This document shows positions 1-32,700 of a stretch of DNA of 64,000 bases, in pieces. The notes beneath the pieces are model-generated. The model was not told the DNA's origin. It worked only from the letters and a program-made list of their open reading frames with translations, and made no database searches. Each line of letters starts with the position of its first letter. Position 1 is the first letter of the stretch. This DNA comes from Microvelia longipes (taxonomy: Eukaryota > Arthropoda > Insecta > Hemiptera > Veliidae): contig JACMZG010000008.1 in assembly GCA_018340805.1 (NCBI GenBank), forward strand, positions 19,385,118 through 19,449,117, given 5' to 3'. Position numbers and translations under genes: made by a program.

Positions 1-114
1 CAGTGTAGATGCAACAGTTATGCTTAAAGTGCTAAAAACATTAGGCCTTTGGCCTCTTCGCAGCGTCGGCAACAGGCTGCTTCACAGCCTCATGGTTTTT
101 GTCCTATTATAGCG

Positions 115-276
115 CATAGTTATAATTAGTTGACTGCGTGGGAAAATAGTGTTGAGGAACCAATGAGGTTGGCCTGATATACAATCGTGAGCATGGTTAT
201 AGCATCAAGGACTAACCTCATTGGCTCCCTTGCATTATTTCCCCACGCTGTCAACTGATTATAACCGTGTGTAATA
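115..276. repeat. MITE-like inverted repeat, arms about 58 bp
   Basis: The left arm (about 117-178) and right arm (about 222-276) are imperfect reverse complements. Both contain a match to TTGAC(T/A)GCGTGGG(G)AAATA near the outside and ACCAATGAGGTT further in. The loop is about 40 bp. No transposase is present, so this is a non-autonomous foldback element. I could not fix a target-site duplication. Confidence 0.7.
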
Positions 277-459
277 ATATAGTATATGTCAGTGCCATAC
301 TGCCACAATATAAGCAAATTTCAAACATTTATTAATAATAATAAATGTATTAGTGACAAGTCGGGATTTGTTTACATTTTGTTATATATGTCAATCGATC
401 AAATATGAATTAATGCTGATAATAAAATATAACTTCAAATATGTGTTTGACATGCATGT

Positions 460-583
460 TAAAATCAAACAAGAGGCCCTGCGGCTGGATGCTCTCAAGA
501 AAGATTATACTAAGATTACACCCAGGACCCCATTTTTTGGTGATAAGATTGTATACAAATCTTTTTGGGGCCCCGTAACTTAA
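460..583 (+). CDS. possible last exon of an unrecognised gene
   Basis: An open frame ends at a TAA at 581-583. Its final part reads like ordinary protein (…RLDALKKDYTKITPRTPFFG… ending in SFWGPVT) rather than AT-rich filler. A possible acceptor AG lies in the preceding AT-rich stretch, near 470. An AATAAA signal follows at about 865, which suits a 3' UTR of roughly 280 bp. I do not recognise the family. It could be the 3' end of a gene starting upstream of the window, and it could also be chance. Confidence 0.3.
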
Positions 584-1234
584 TGATGTTTAGACAACTA
601 TCCTTATCTCTACTGGGGCATGAACCCATTTTATTAATAAGTTTACTTTTTTGTACTTTATCTTTTTGTCTCTGACTCTTCATTAATATCTACCTGATTT
701 TTTTTTAATTAATTGTATTAAGTCTAGATGATGTCTTCGATCTGTCCTGGTGATGACTGGGTAGGAAGAATTTTAACGTTTAGGGTACTTTACTATTACG
801 GTGAGTGGCTATATAGAATAAGAGCTATAGCTGAACATCTATGTATATATGGACTGATAAATGAAATAAAAATCATTGTTATTTGCTAAAGAACAGAATA
901 GTAATTTCTACAGGGAGCTTTCCTGTACTGTTGGCTTCTACAGAGCTGACTCAATAAAAACTTAAATAGGAGGGAAATATTGAGATGTAAGTATCTATTA
1001 TAGGGCTTCCACTTACTTTAATTAATAAGGATAAAAAATAATTGGATTATACTTGATTTTCTACCAAAAGTTTGTTAAAAACATGGAGTAATATGAGATT
1101 CTACAAAAAAGATGTTTCTCTCAAAAAAGGACTATAATTATTTATCTTGCATATTGTCTGTTCAGTTTAATTATTACACATTTGTTTTTTAAACTACAAG
1201 TAGAAAGTATATAACATGGCATGGAATGTTACAG
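584..1234. other. non-coding stretch before the first visible ALAD exon
   Basis: AT-rich sequence with a possible polyadenylation signal near 865. The N-terminal exon expected for ALAD (the conserved segment before the ITSMPG motif) was not found here or further upstream, so it lies outside the window or is lost. Confidence 0.4.
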
Positions 1235-9583
<8,349 letters not shown>

Positions 9584-10486
9584 GCACTACTTACATCATC
9601 ATTTCTCATAAATATCAAAAAGGGAGATGGATTCAAAAATTAGAATATTATCAATTCTAAGTTTGAAATCACTCTTATAAGGCAGAATGACCAACACCTC
9701 ACTTGCGAATTTCTCCAAAGGAAATTCACTAAATTATGTATATTGTCACTGCTTCAACTTCATTTACTCCCTTTTGCATAAAACTTAAAAGAAAAATATT
9801 CCCTGGACCCTTTCAAACTCAATTAATTAACCAAATTCTGGTGCAGAAGTGCTTCTTTGTTCTACGATGTATTTCATGCCTAAGTTTTTGGTTCAAGCTT
9901 AATAACCTGAGCAGTAGCATTACTACTTGATACTTATTTTTTTCCAAAATGTTATAAGGAAATGACAACATATTTATGCCATAGGTTATAAAATATTTAA
10001 ATCATCAACTCAAAATCAGAGATGCCATGCTCACTATTCGCACTCATTTAAAGCTCAGTTTATGTATTTATTTTAAGTCTATTTTTAATATGTTTTAGCC
10101 CATTCCTCTTAAAAATGTTGGAAAAAAATGAGTTTCAAGTAGTACTGCTCAAGTTGAGAAGCACGAACTGAAGACTTAAACAAGAAATAGAGCAAAGTTT
10201 CACCCAGCAAACCTCCATGTCAGAATTATTTGGTTTCTTGTATCATTATTTTACAACTGAATTAAAAATTTAATTATGAGGTAAACACATTCTCTCCGCA
10301 CCAATCAACATTTAATTTTACAGAGCCATTTTCCAACCTTAAGAAATCATCCTTAGTGACATACATAAATAACATTAAACATAATACGTTAAAAGGTGAT
10401 AAAGTCAAGAAGAACTAAGGTGAGTGTTAATGGAGTTCATCTTAATAAAAGAGGAAGAAGTGTCTCCAAAAAAATATATTTCTTTT

Positions 10487-10530
10487 TAGCAAAGCGCTTT
10501 CAACCTAACAAGAGGTCATCATCAGTGCTA
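10487..10530 (-). ncRNA. hammerhead-ribozyme-like motif, best-preserved copy
   Basis: Minus-strand order: stem I TAGCA, core CTGATGA, stem II GACC…GGTT, GAAA, stem III AGC/GCT with no loop, T at the cut site, then TGCTA, which pairs perfectly with TAGCA. All core bases are intact. Confidence 0.7.
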
Positions 10531-10672
10531 GCCATTGAATAAAGAAGAGGGTGATAGATGAGTCCTACAAATCAGATATCAAAGATAGACTCTATCAAAT
10601 ATCGAAGATAGAGTATATCTTTGATATCTAATCTGCAAGAATCATCTATCACCCTCTTCTTTATTCAACGGC

Positions 10673-10712
10673 TAGCACTGATGATGGCCTCTTGTTAGGT
10701 TGAAAGCACTTT
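10673..10712 (+). ncRNA. decayed hammerhead-like motif
   Basis: TAGCA, CTGATGA and GAAA are intact, but stem II has G·T pairs (GGCC/GGTT), stem III is GCAC instead of GCGC, and the 3' half of stem I no longer pairs. Confidence 0.55.
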
Positions 10713-11914
10713 GTGGAGAGACATCTTCCTGTTTTATTAGTGATTAAGTCAAACGAGTTGAGTATTCTATCGAAGACATAATTTTCTTTGTGTTTTTGAC
10801 ATTTTTTGTTAAATGTTATTTAAGACATAGTGGATGACCTCATAGGTTGAGAGCAGCTCAGTAAAGTTAAATGTTTGTTGTGAAGAGACACAGTTTTTTC
10901 CTTATTAATCATAATAAAAACCATGGCGCTCTTCCTTATAATGTTATAAAAGATTAAATTAAAAATATAAATTTCCTTAAAAAACTTCAAGCCGTCCCTC
11001 AAATTCAAATGCAAAACTTTGCAAATACAATTATAATTTTTTTAAAATAATTTAAATTTGTTTATACAATTGTATTAACGATTCTAAGGTTTGAAAAAAC
11101 TTAAAATATTTTTTTACAAACCTCTCATTGTGTTCATCTTTTTAATTTTATTAATAAAATTGTTAGTTTTAATTTTTTATCGTGATATTTATCAATTAGT
11201 GAATATTTTGATAGAACTGAAGAATAATTTTTATAATTAATCTATTTTAAATTTTTACTTTTTTTCATTTATACATAGGTATAAAGGAAAAATAATGTAT
11301 TTGTTATGTTATCAGGTGATAGGATTATCCAGTAGAATTTTATTTTATATTGTTTTTTATCAAATTAAAGAAAAGATGCTTCAAATTATTATTACTAGAT
11401 TTTTTATGATTATAATGTTTGTTTAGAGCCTTGCGGCTCATCCATCATAGATAACCCCTGCAGGAACAAATTCAAGTGGTAGTGGCAATTGTTACGCTCA
11501 AAGTGTTATCTAAAGTTGGTGATAATTAATTAGAATCTTAATCTTATATAAACTGAGAGAGTAGCATAATATACTATTAAAGTTTAAACTAAAGGATCTC
11601 ATCAGTTCCTGATAAAGCATAAGCTATGTTTGTATTTGTGTGAAAATGTGTTATAGGCATTACTCAAGCAGATAAGTTTCTGAAAGCTTACCCAGATACA
11701 ATTTAAGTAATATTTAACTCAGAATGGTATTCACAATACTTTCATTTTGAAAAAAAGCTATTTTTTATGTCTAAACAAGAACACCTTTTCAAGGAATTTT
11801 ATGTAACTAAGAAAAACACTTATTCAAAAATCAATAAATTTAAATAAAATTATAAAAAAAACATAATATTTAACATAACTATACATAGGTTGATGAGACA
11901 GAGAACACAGATAA

Positions 11915-22315
<10,401 letters not shown>

Positions 22316-24315
22316 TTCTCCAAGAAAAAATTTCTAAAAGAATAATAGTATATTAGAAATATGAATTAACATAAAGTTAAAAATAACCAGCAGAGGTAAA
22401 ATAAAAACTTAGCAAGGTCCATTTTTACAAACATGATAGAACTTCTCTCTTTCCCACACAGAAAGAGAAGCCCACTAAAATTGAATATCTTAAATTTCTG
22501 GTTTATGTTCAGGTTATAGAAAACTGTGGTCAACACGCCAAATCAACATTTTACAGCATTATTCGTACTCTTTTTATTTTTCCCCATTTACTTTAAAAAC
22601 CGACAAGTAGGAATGCTACTGCCACAGCCCAAGTATTGCTAATGTTATTTACCAAAACTGTTTTAGTACATACCCCAAAATACATGAATTCTAGAATTAT
22701 TACCAACAAAAAATATAACCCCTCATTTGACCGAATTTTAAAATATTTTCCTCATTCCTTAAAAAAATTTGCTAACTCAGCAGTTTAATAATTACAAAGT
22801 ACACACAGTTTATTTAACAGGTGATGGTATTCCATACATATTTAATATGATACGGTTCTTGCACCTTATTTGTTTCGTTGATCGAGTCAGATGACATCAT
22901 AACTGACCCCACCAAAACATTGCTTTTTATTGTGAAGGTTCACTTAGGTTTAGGTATAAGAAAAATTTAAACAAAAATATATTAATTTAAATTTTGATTT
23001 CCTTGCATAATAAAGTTACAATAAAGATTATAATATTTAAAAAGTTATTTGATGAAAAATGGTAATATTTAAGTGAAATAATTGTTCATTAAGGTTATAT
23101 TTCAAATACGATCGCCTCTGAAAGTATTGGGATATCATTCTAGAATCCATCTCCTTACAGTCTATTGACTACTTTAAACATCTTGACAGGTCAGTTCAGG
23201 CACCGCCAATTTAAAAAAATCCCTACCTTCCGGTAGGGAGTTTTTTCACAAAAAACTTTGTGAACAAATCAGGTTATTATACCCGTTCTTGGCAATGTTC
23301 TTATATATTTCTTTTGTGTAGTTTTATTTTATAATATCGTTTTCATTATTATTTGGAAAGTGTAATGTAAACACAAAAAGAACCACAAACAAATTAAACG
23401 ATTGCCTAGAAGGAGGCTATTTACCTACAGCGGTTAAGAGAGTATGGATTTTTTTTATCTTTCCAAGTAAGGGATTGGCAGCAGCTTTTCTGATTGTTCA
23501 ATTCCCAAAATGCTTATGTACTAGTGTATTCGACTGAATTCTCTCCACATGGTCCTTACAACGTATTTAACTAGTGCACTAGTTTCAATGTACTAATATG
23601 ATCCATGTATTTAGAATACCATAGATATATTTCACTTGTTGATTTTATTTCACTATACTAGATTAAAATCCTGACACCCTACTCATACAGATGAACCTGG
23701 TGAAGGGATAATTACCTGCTCTTGAAACGTTGTTAATTGAAATATGACAATGTATTAAATCCAAATAAGTTTACTCATGATTAACTATTTAACCACAAAT
23801 TTACAGGAACGACTCATTTATCCAAAACTGTTAAGAAAAGATAACTGTTTTAACTTACATTTGTTATAGCAAATAAATATTCTACGAAATTCCATACATA
23901 ACTGACACAAAAATGTACGCAGTTTTCTTTATTTCATTAGTATTTGTATTAAAAATAATTCAAATAATTAAAAAATTTAGTTAACTTAATCAACAATAAG
24001 ATCAACAATGCACGTGAGATCTTCTTTTTCTTCTTTCACTTTTTTGTCTTATAAATTAATATGACAGACAATACTAACGTTTTTTTAACTATCTTTATTA
24101 TTTATATTATTGGACCTCTTCTATCAATTTAAAATTACAAATAATACATTAAAAAAAAACAAAAAACCCCAATATGTATTCAATTACATGATTTTTCAAA
24201 TTAAAGAGGTGTAGGTAAAAGTTTTTAATGATAATAATAATTATATTTAAACAGATAAAGTTAAGTATGAAAATAAGTTACAAACAAAAGATGTGTAGAT
24301 AAATGTTTTAAAGAT
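22316..24315. other. upstream region of WDR46
   Basis: Expected to contain the WDR46 promoter and 5' UTR just above 22315. I see no clear TATA box. Contains MITE copy B at 23157-23520. The rest is AT-rich. Confidence 0.5.
23157..23520. repeat. MITE-like element, copy B
   Basis: Direct-orientation copy of 19595-19978, starting ACAGTCTATTGACTACTTTA and missing the last part of the right end. It has an extra internal hairpin CCCTACC.TTCC.GGTAGGG at about 23221-23240. Confidence 0.8.
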
Positions 24316-24595
24316 TAACATCGAAAAAGTAACCTGACCCCTTTCGATTATAATTTTCATCAAATAAACAGAACAAAAAACAGTAAATTATATAGTAGAA
24401 TGTTTAAAATACAAATCACAACACAAACAATCTGCGGGAAGCCGAAAACAATTGATTAATTATAACCTTAACTCCCTCTAGGAGAGGGTTTCAATGAGGC
24501 CCACAGAGCCCCTGAGAGCCCCACTAAAAATGTTTCAGGCCTCTCAATGTATTAAGATAGGATATGCCCCCTCTAGTGAATATCTCTATGGTTCT

Positions 24596-24920
24596 AGCGC
24601 CATTATTTGAGCTCCAATTCGTTGACGCGCCGTCATTTGCGCTCCAATTTGTTGACGCGCATTTAAAGTGGAGCGCTAACGATATGGAGCGCCAATGAAT
24701 TTCATTAATGTTAATGTTAATGAAATTCATGCACATTAATTTTCTCGCGTGATTTCTCAAAAAATTCAAAGACGCTCCAATCGTTAGCGCTCCATTTTAT
24801 TTAAATGGAGTTCCATGTCGTAGGAGTTCCATTTGGAACTCCTACGACATGGAGCGCCAAAGAATGGCGCTGTCACGATTTTGAAGCGTCTATGAGGCGC
24901 CTACGATTTGGAGCGTGTGA
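24596..24920. repeat. palindromic block built on GGAGCGC / GCGCTCC motifs
   Basis: GGAGCG and its complement occur repeatedly in both directions (for example TGGAGCGCTAACGAT near 24667 and its complement near 24779). It includes a 20-bp almost loopless hairpin at 24812-24853. GC content is higher than its surroundings. Confidence 0.8.
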
Positions 24921-25049
24921 CTATTAATTATAATAATAAAATCCCCCTCACACAGGTCAAGGGATTGTTTTTATTCTTCTACCACAAGGAAAATTCCATG
25001 ATAAAATACTGTATTATATGTAAAAATTTATTATTTTCTAATGCCGTTT

Positions 25050-25430
<381 letters not shown>

Positions 25431-26532
25431 CCAACACAATTTTTTAAGTAAAAAATTCAATTTGTTCATTATTTCATTTTTAGAAGTTAGAAGTAACATT
25501 ATGTTAATATTTTTACTATTTTATATATTTTGTACTTATATTTGTAAGAAAAAAAACAATAAAAAGATTATTTGATTTGATTAAATTGAGAGGAAATCAT
25601 CAGCTTCTTCTCCTTGGCAGGTTGGCAGCCTGCCAGAAAAGTGAATCAACTTAAGAGGTGGTGTTTGCTAGGTTATATAGGGTGTAGTTCCTGGCTATAT
25701 CGTATCCCTACCGTTTCATTCATTTCTTTTGCATACTTCTGGATCTATAGAGGTAAGTAAATCTGCTGTAATTATGACGACTGCTAAAATCTGGTATGAT
25801 TAAACTCCACGGATACCTAAATTGTTTTGATATCTTCTCTAAATATACGAAAAAAAAGCTATACAACTCGTTTACACTGCTGGCACGCCACCAAGGAGGC
25901 TAAGATCGCCTCTCAATTTAAATAAGGCCTTTTAGTATTGCTAACCTAGCAACTTCATATTGAAACACCAATGACAATCTCCAACCAAAACGGACTTGGC
26001 GGGACAGAAAAGTTAATTTCCTTACTTTTTTGGAACAAAGACTTTGCCAGGAGTTTTTCGATAAGATTTATAAATTTTAATGTATGTACACCATGAAAAC
26101 GATTAGTTCTAACAGTAACATTTTGTTTCTTTTCGTTTGAACATAATAAACATAGTTCACCGTTGTCTTGTTCTGTATTGCAAAAATTTCTGCACAACAT
26201 ATAGGGCAGCCATATAAAGTTCAATTTATGCTAATCCTCCAAACGTTTTGGCTCATTAGGCCTTGGATAGTTTTGAAGTACAAAATGCGCATTTTCTTGT
26301 TTTTTGTGAATGTGTAACTGTTCATTTTAACCCCTTCTCTATGGTTCATCTTATGAAGCATAAATCTAAAGCCCAAGCAACATCTACATTGGTATGCAAG
26401 AAAGCAAGCATTCCAAAAAAAATTACCAGGCTTGGCAACCTCCCTGTTGCCAAAGTTGGGCCAGAGTTATCAATAGCATAGAGTTATTATAAAGTACCCA
26501 TATAACCATTGCATAAAGGCACTCCAAGACAT

Positions 26533-26916
26533 TATTACTAGAGAGGTCCTATCGGTTGAATTCTGAAACATCAAAAAAGTAAAGTGAACAGCTGTAACCT
26601 TTTTACCCATCCATAGAGATACTAGAGGGTGCATAGCCTATCTTAATACATTAAAAGGCCTGAAACACCGTTTTGGGGCTCTCAGGGGGCTCTGTGTAAC
26701 CTCATTGAAACCTCCTTCAAGAGTGAGTTAAGGTCATAATTAATAAATCTATTCCAGTTTCCCGCACATTGTTTGTGTTTTGATTTGTATTTTTAACGTT
26801 CTTCTATACAAATTAGTGTAAGTTTGTAATGATTATTTGATTACATTTTTAGTCATGGTGGTCAGGTTATTTTTTCGATGTTTCATAATTCAACCAATAG
26901 GACCCCTCTAGTAATA
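26533..26916. repeat. overlapping inverted ends (ATTACTAGAGAGG family)
   Basis: ATTACTAGAGAGGTCCTAT … GAAACATCAAAAAAGTAA at 26533-26583 is the complement of 26865-26916. A third copy, in direct orientation, is at 26951-27010. These ends overlap the right arm of the larger element, so the locus is layered. Confidence 0.6.
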
Positions 26917-29716
26917 ATATCTCTATGTTTTTACCTTAAAGCACAATGATATATTACTAGAGAAGCCCTATTTGTTGTATTTTGAAACATCAAAAAAGTA
27001 ATCTGACCACCTTCTTTTTCAAAGTTTCTATTTAATTTAAAGTGTAGCTTAATAAGCGGGGCAAAAGTAATATTAAATTTTACTAAATATTTCATAAATT
27101 GTTTTTAAAATTTAATTTTTGTTATCAGATTTTTTTCTAAATGAGAAAGAACCGATTGATTATAAGTTTTTGACATCGAATGTCTGAAGATGATGAAGAC
27201 AGCTTATGAAGATAAGCCTTTCAGGCCAAGGGAGATAAACTAGATAGCTACTGAACTGAGGCTTAACTGAGGGAGATAAATAAAAGACTGCTTCAATCTT
27301 CCATCCCTGTTACATATTAAATTTTATCTACAACTAGACTAATTATAAAAACAGCTATTGTAAAAAAATAAGACAATTTTAATATAGAAATATCAAGAAG
27401 GGAACTTATTTCCTCTTTATGATTTGCCTTAAACTCGCTGCGTAACTAACTACTTCAAATTATTAGGTTTCTCTTTTACAATTGTCATATTCAGCTTTAG
27501 AAACCAAAATTATTAAGGAAAGTATATCATCATATTAACTGTTAATGTAATTTTACACAATCCATTGTTTAGGTGAGGCCCTCAAAATTAAATTAACTTC
27601 ACCTATTTCCAAAAATAAAGTTTATTTTAAAAAATAATCCAGATGATTTTCATATACACCCAGATTATAGCTAAATCAGAGAAAATACTATAAGTCTACC
27701 CTGTTTAGCCATTTAATCACCTAAAATCAGTTGTTGTTAAATATTTTTCAACAGTACTGGACACAGTTCACAAGGGAAACCAAGATAACTGGCCCCATGC
27801 AGGAGGGGAGGGGGGCTTAGTGTTCCTCCCTTATTAAAGGAGCTATAGAAGCAATGTGCACTAAGTTGCACAAGCACCTTAAAGCAGGCTTCATAATTAC
27901 CATTTCCATAATTTTTTAAATAGATATGTTTAACTAAAACCAATTAGACCATCTATAGTGCCGTCAGCCTCTCCCTTCCGAGCCATGGCTCCATTAGAGA
28001 ATATACTATCTGAGTATAAGAAAAGGATGGTAAAAATAAAAAGAAATAAATAAAAATTCAAAAGGGCGCTAAAAAAAAGAAATAAATAAAAAATCAAAAC
28101 TTTTTATTTTTTATACATTTTTGCAGGTACTTTTATTTATAATATAATAAAGAAACAAACAAAAAATATAAATAAAAAACCAATGGTATAATTAAAAATT
28201 ACTGTTAAGAATTTTGAAGATATCATTAAAAAAATTGTAACCACTTTATTGATATACGCCATTATAAAAGTTGATTCATTAACTGTTAAAAAGTAATATA
28301 GTAATAAAAACACTACTTTTAAAAATACTACTAGTATATTTACACCTTTTGACTTATATAAAAATAATAGTAATTAATAATTAATAATGATATCTTCATA
28401 ATACAGAATTTATTATTTAAAAAGTAAAAAGAAACAAAAAGATTACTGTACATGATGCCGGTAACCAATATCAATGTTTGGTATTTAAAGAAAAAACATT
28501 GTTAAAACAATAAAATAAATAAAGGTAAAAAGTATAATTAAAACAATTTAAAAGAAAAAAAAATTATATTTAAATAATTTGTCTAAGAGTAATACTGCTG
28601 GCTGTTGAATACAAAATTTGGAACAGAAGGCAAATATACTAAACTTAAAATGGAGATACATAGCAAATAAGTTAAGAACTACCTGAACAGCAAAAAACAA
28701 GGTCAGGCGGAAAAACATCTATAATGGACTCTCTCTTACAATACAGCATATGGTGACACTCCTGAGTCCACCACTTACTATATGGCCACCTTATAAGTGA
28801 ACTTTTTATCAATAGTTCTGTAATATTTTATTAAAATCAATTGATCGTTAAATGATATAATAATGCCAATGATAATTCTATATAACTGGCTATACACAAT
28901 ATTTTTGATCCAGCTTATGATTTTAACAAAACTAAATATTTAGTACAATATTTAATGTACAGAATATCATGTTTAGTTATAATCTAGACAAAGATCTTAA
29001 CCATAAGCATTTGATAATGCCTAAGTTAAATTCTTCATAACAAAAACATTCTTGCATTTGCCTTCACAATTTCAATTACCAGCAATACTACGTTTACAAA
29101 AATCATTTTTTTCTCTCTTTATAATTTATATCAATAAAAAATAATACATATTTTAACATAAAAATATAATAAAACAAAAAAAATCAATAATTTACAATAA
29201 TAAACAAAAAAGTACATATACAAAACAAATTAAAATTGGGTTTATATAAAAACCGAATAAAAAAGTACACTGTGCATTAATTTTTTTTGTAATTTTCTGA
29301 AGTTAGTTTTTACTGTAATTTGATTTGAGAAAATATATTTAAAAAAATATTTTCACTGTTTTTATTTTTTAAATTAAATAAGGTAAAAGAATTATTTATT
29401 TATTTTAATTACAAGGTACATTATCAGTAATATTTTTATTGCATGTGTCTTAATTGTAAATGCAACTTATTTTTAAACAACACATCCAAATGTGACAGAG
29501 GAATTTCTTTTCCAAATTTTAAAATAATTCTACATTTTATAAAAAGGTAACTTGGGATAGAACTAAGGGTTTAGTTTATGATGGGCATAGTGGGGGTCAC
29601 TTATTTTATTAAATCTATTTAGATTTAATTGTAAAAAATATAGGGCTAATTTAGTTTGGGTTCAAGTGAATTGCTGCCAAGAATTTTTGGGATGGGGGTT
29701 ACAGCATTAAAAAAAG

Positions 29717-29774
29717 AACCTGAAGTCAGGTTCAGGAGACTTAGGTCAAATAGACGTCCTTAGTCTATTTGACC
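29717..29774. other. two adjacent hairpins
   Basis: GAACCTGA/TCAGGTTC (29717-29734, 2-base loop) and GGTCAAATAGAC/GTCTATTTGACC (29744-29774, 7-base loop). Both stems are perfect. Confidence 0.75.
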
Positions 29775-32700
29775 GTTTGTCAATATTTCCTTCTCTTCCT
29801 TTCCTTCTTTTTCTAAATTATTTAAAAAATATATGAACTGAGTCCTCTAGATAAAGTGCATACACTTTGATTATAAGTTTATTGCAGTTTTTGAAAAGGC
29901 TAAAGTTAGCTAATCAGTTAAAAAATATTAGGTATAACGACACAAACTTGACTGAAAAAAAGAAGTTAAAAATAATATTTTCTCATTCAAATTACTTTTA
30001 AAAACTTTACTTCAAAGCATAGTAAATAAAATTTGACAAAATTTTCATTATTTATCTTATTAGTAAAATCTACACATCAACAGTGAATTATTATTTTTTA
30101 TCTAATTGCAATAATATCACAGATTTACTTATAAAACAAAACTATAAAAATGTCATTTTTTACTAATATTTTTAAATAAAAAATGACATATTGGTTAAAT
30201 TATAAAGGGAAGATAATTTTTTATTAATTAAAAATTATTTTATTTCATTATTAAAGTGCATCATAATTTATCTTTTAAAGTTTAAACAGCACCAAAATAA
30301 ATTTAAATTAAATTTGATTTAATAGTTTTGTCTTTAGTTGTAAAGTTTTAATCAAGTTACTTTAAGTTTATAAAAATAATTAATCTTAAACCGACTGCAG
30401 TTTGATAAGCCATATAAGTAAGTAAGTAAAATAATTAAGTTCACCATTCTAATAAAGGATGACAAAAGAAATGAAAAAATATTTAGTAAGACTTGTGACA
30501 TTTTAACTACATAATAAAACTTTAAATTGTTGTGTTCTATGATAAAATGTATCACAGTACTTTAAAAATATAATACATAATAGTGGTATCTCAACAAAAA
30601 TAAAAACAGAAAAACATGTATCATTATTTTTACTATACCATGAAAAGCTTTGTACTGTGCTATTATTCAGTAAGTTATATGACTTAAACTGATTAAGGGC
30701 TAGATTTTAAAAATTTGTACATCTATTTAGTATTCCAAAGGTGCTGTTTAAATTTTAGATCTGCATAATAAAAAAAAGTCTAGATAGGTCCATATTTTGA
30801 CTACTTTAAAGCTATATTTCTCTATGTATTTATTTTAAATAAAATTCAAACAATAGAAAACTTGCATTACAACAGTTTTAATTCAATCTTTATAATAGTT
30901 AAAATGTTTTCTACTCGGAATATTAAATGTTTAAAAGGGGAGCTTTATTTATAACAATAAAGATTAAAATTATTATTTTTACTTTAATTAAACAAATATT
31001 GACACTGAAAGCGCATTCAATAACTTTTTTCATTAAAAATGTATCTAAACCTAAAACGTCAAGATGAAAGAAATTTATTAGAAAAAATTCGACAGAGCAA
31101 TTGTGGAAACCCCTACCTAGGTTTCCAAAGCAACAAGAATTATTAGGCAACACCGATAAGTATTAGTATCTGGATTAATCTCAATTAATTTAAAAACTAA
31201 ATATTACAAAAAAATCAGGCCAGGTGATGAAATTTTATGTTTTGTATAAACTTGTTTGTATCAAAGAATAACTAAAATATAAAATAAAAACATGAAAAGG
31301 AAAAATAGAATGATGTTACAAGAGTCACTTGAAGCAAAAATCTAAGTTATACCCTTGTAAACAGAGAATATAACCTAAATTGTTTAAGTAAATGTAAGGT
31401 GCCTGAAAAACCCCTGGCTGTAACATTTATTGAGAATAAAACCACAGGCTGTAATATTTATCTTAACTAAGATATTTAATTTGGTCTTTTATTGAATCAG
31501 ACTTTTTTATTCATACCAAGTTTAATAAGAAGATACAAAAAGCAACCACATGGTATTCTTGTTTTTAATAAAGGATTTTATTAAAAATAGCATTGAAGAA
31601 ATTTGAAAAAAGAAGATAGTTATTTCTAGCTATTGGTTCAAATTTAGCTATTGTTCTCTGGCACCATCAAGGTAAATTAACTAGACACCAAAGCTTTACC
31701 TTAGAAATCAAACAAAGCGGAAAACAGGCTAGAAAGACTATTTTTTTGTATTTTTATGATTTCTCTAAAAATCAAGTTAAAGTGACTTTCATAGTTTGAC
31801 TTGTGAGTTTTTTAAATTTAGTTATTACAACATAATAACTTTTAACCAAAGTTAAAAGTAATTTTTTGTAACCATCATTCTATTTATTCTCTACTATGAC
31901 ATAGTTTATTCACTATTTTAAAAATGATGACATCTTATATAAGCTATAAATGAGAAAATTAATTAAATTTGCTTACCATATTGGTAATGTAATAGCTTAT
32001 CTAATGCATAAATTTAAGGTATCGACAGATATATCATAGTTAGCCATCATTTGTAACATAGCAAATAAACACTATTTATTTTAATACATTTTTTATTAAT
32101 TTAAAAAAACATTTCAAACCGACCATTATACTTTAAATATACTTTGTATTACAGTAGTACCAATTACATTAATACCAATTTTTACTTTCATTTAAATAAT
32201 TATATATTATTATTTTATATATAATATATATTAATAAATATACTTATTTTTTTCTTTACTCTTTTTAAATTACACAGTTTTTTTAACAATACGTTTTTAT
32301 TAGAAAAAACTTTTTAGATTTAATTTAAAAAAAAAATGAAATAATCAGCCTCTAGCAATTCTAAAAGAAATTAAATAATTTAAAATATTAAATAAGAGGA
32401 AATAGTAGAACTGTTTTTATAAAATGACTGAATTGCATTCACATAAAATAAAATTTAATTTGTAGGAGAACTAGGTAGTTTGGCTGGATTTGAGGAATAT
32501 CAATACAAGACCCAGTGAAGTCAAAGAGTATTGAGACAAGCGGCAGGCACATCTTGGGATTATGAAACTTACATTTGGATATAATAAAATTCATGCAAAA
32601 GTTTTTAAGCCTTCTGATGTAGTGAAATAGGCTAGTTAGTGTCTCTTTTGTATAAATACCAATCGGTATTTTTTTCTAGCAAAATGAGAATTCAGCTAAT

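Larger units (their letters stand above)
10430..10745. mobile_element. inverted pair of Penelope-type pLTRs without coding sequence
   Basis: Arms 10440-10590 and 10600-10740 are reverse complements meeting at a palindromic centre (AGATATCAAAGATAGA near 10575-10625). Each arm carries a hammerhead-like motif followed by the shared TTTGTGGAGAGA-type end, also seen at 4915 and 20670. It looks like two pLTRs joined head to head after loss of the body. Confidence 0.75.
9584..11914. other. convergent intergenic region between ALAD and WDR46
   Basis: Holds the 3' ends of both genes and the Penelope-derived inverted pair at 10430-10745. The rest is AT-rich with short ORFs that resemble nothing I recognise. 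Confidence 0.6.

Noticed and set aside
27180..27240. CTGAAGATGATGAAGACAGC as another hammerhead
   Set aside because: No GAAA at the required place and no stem III.
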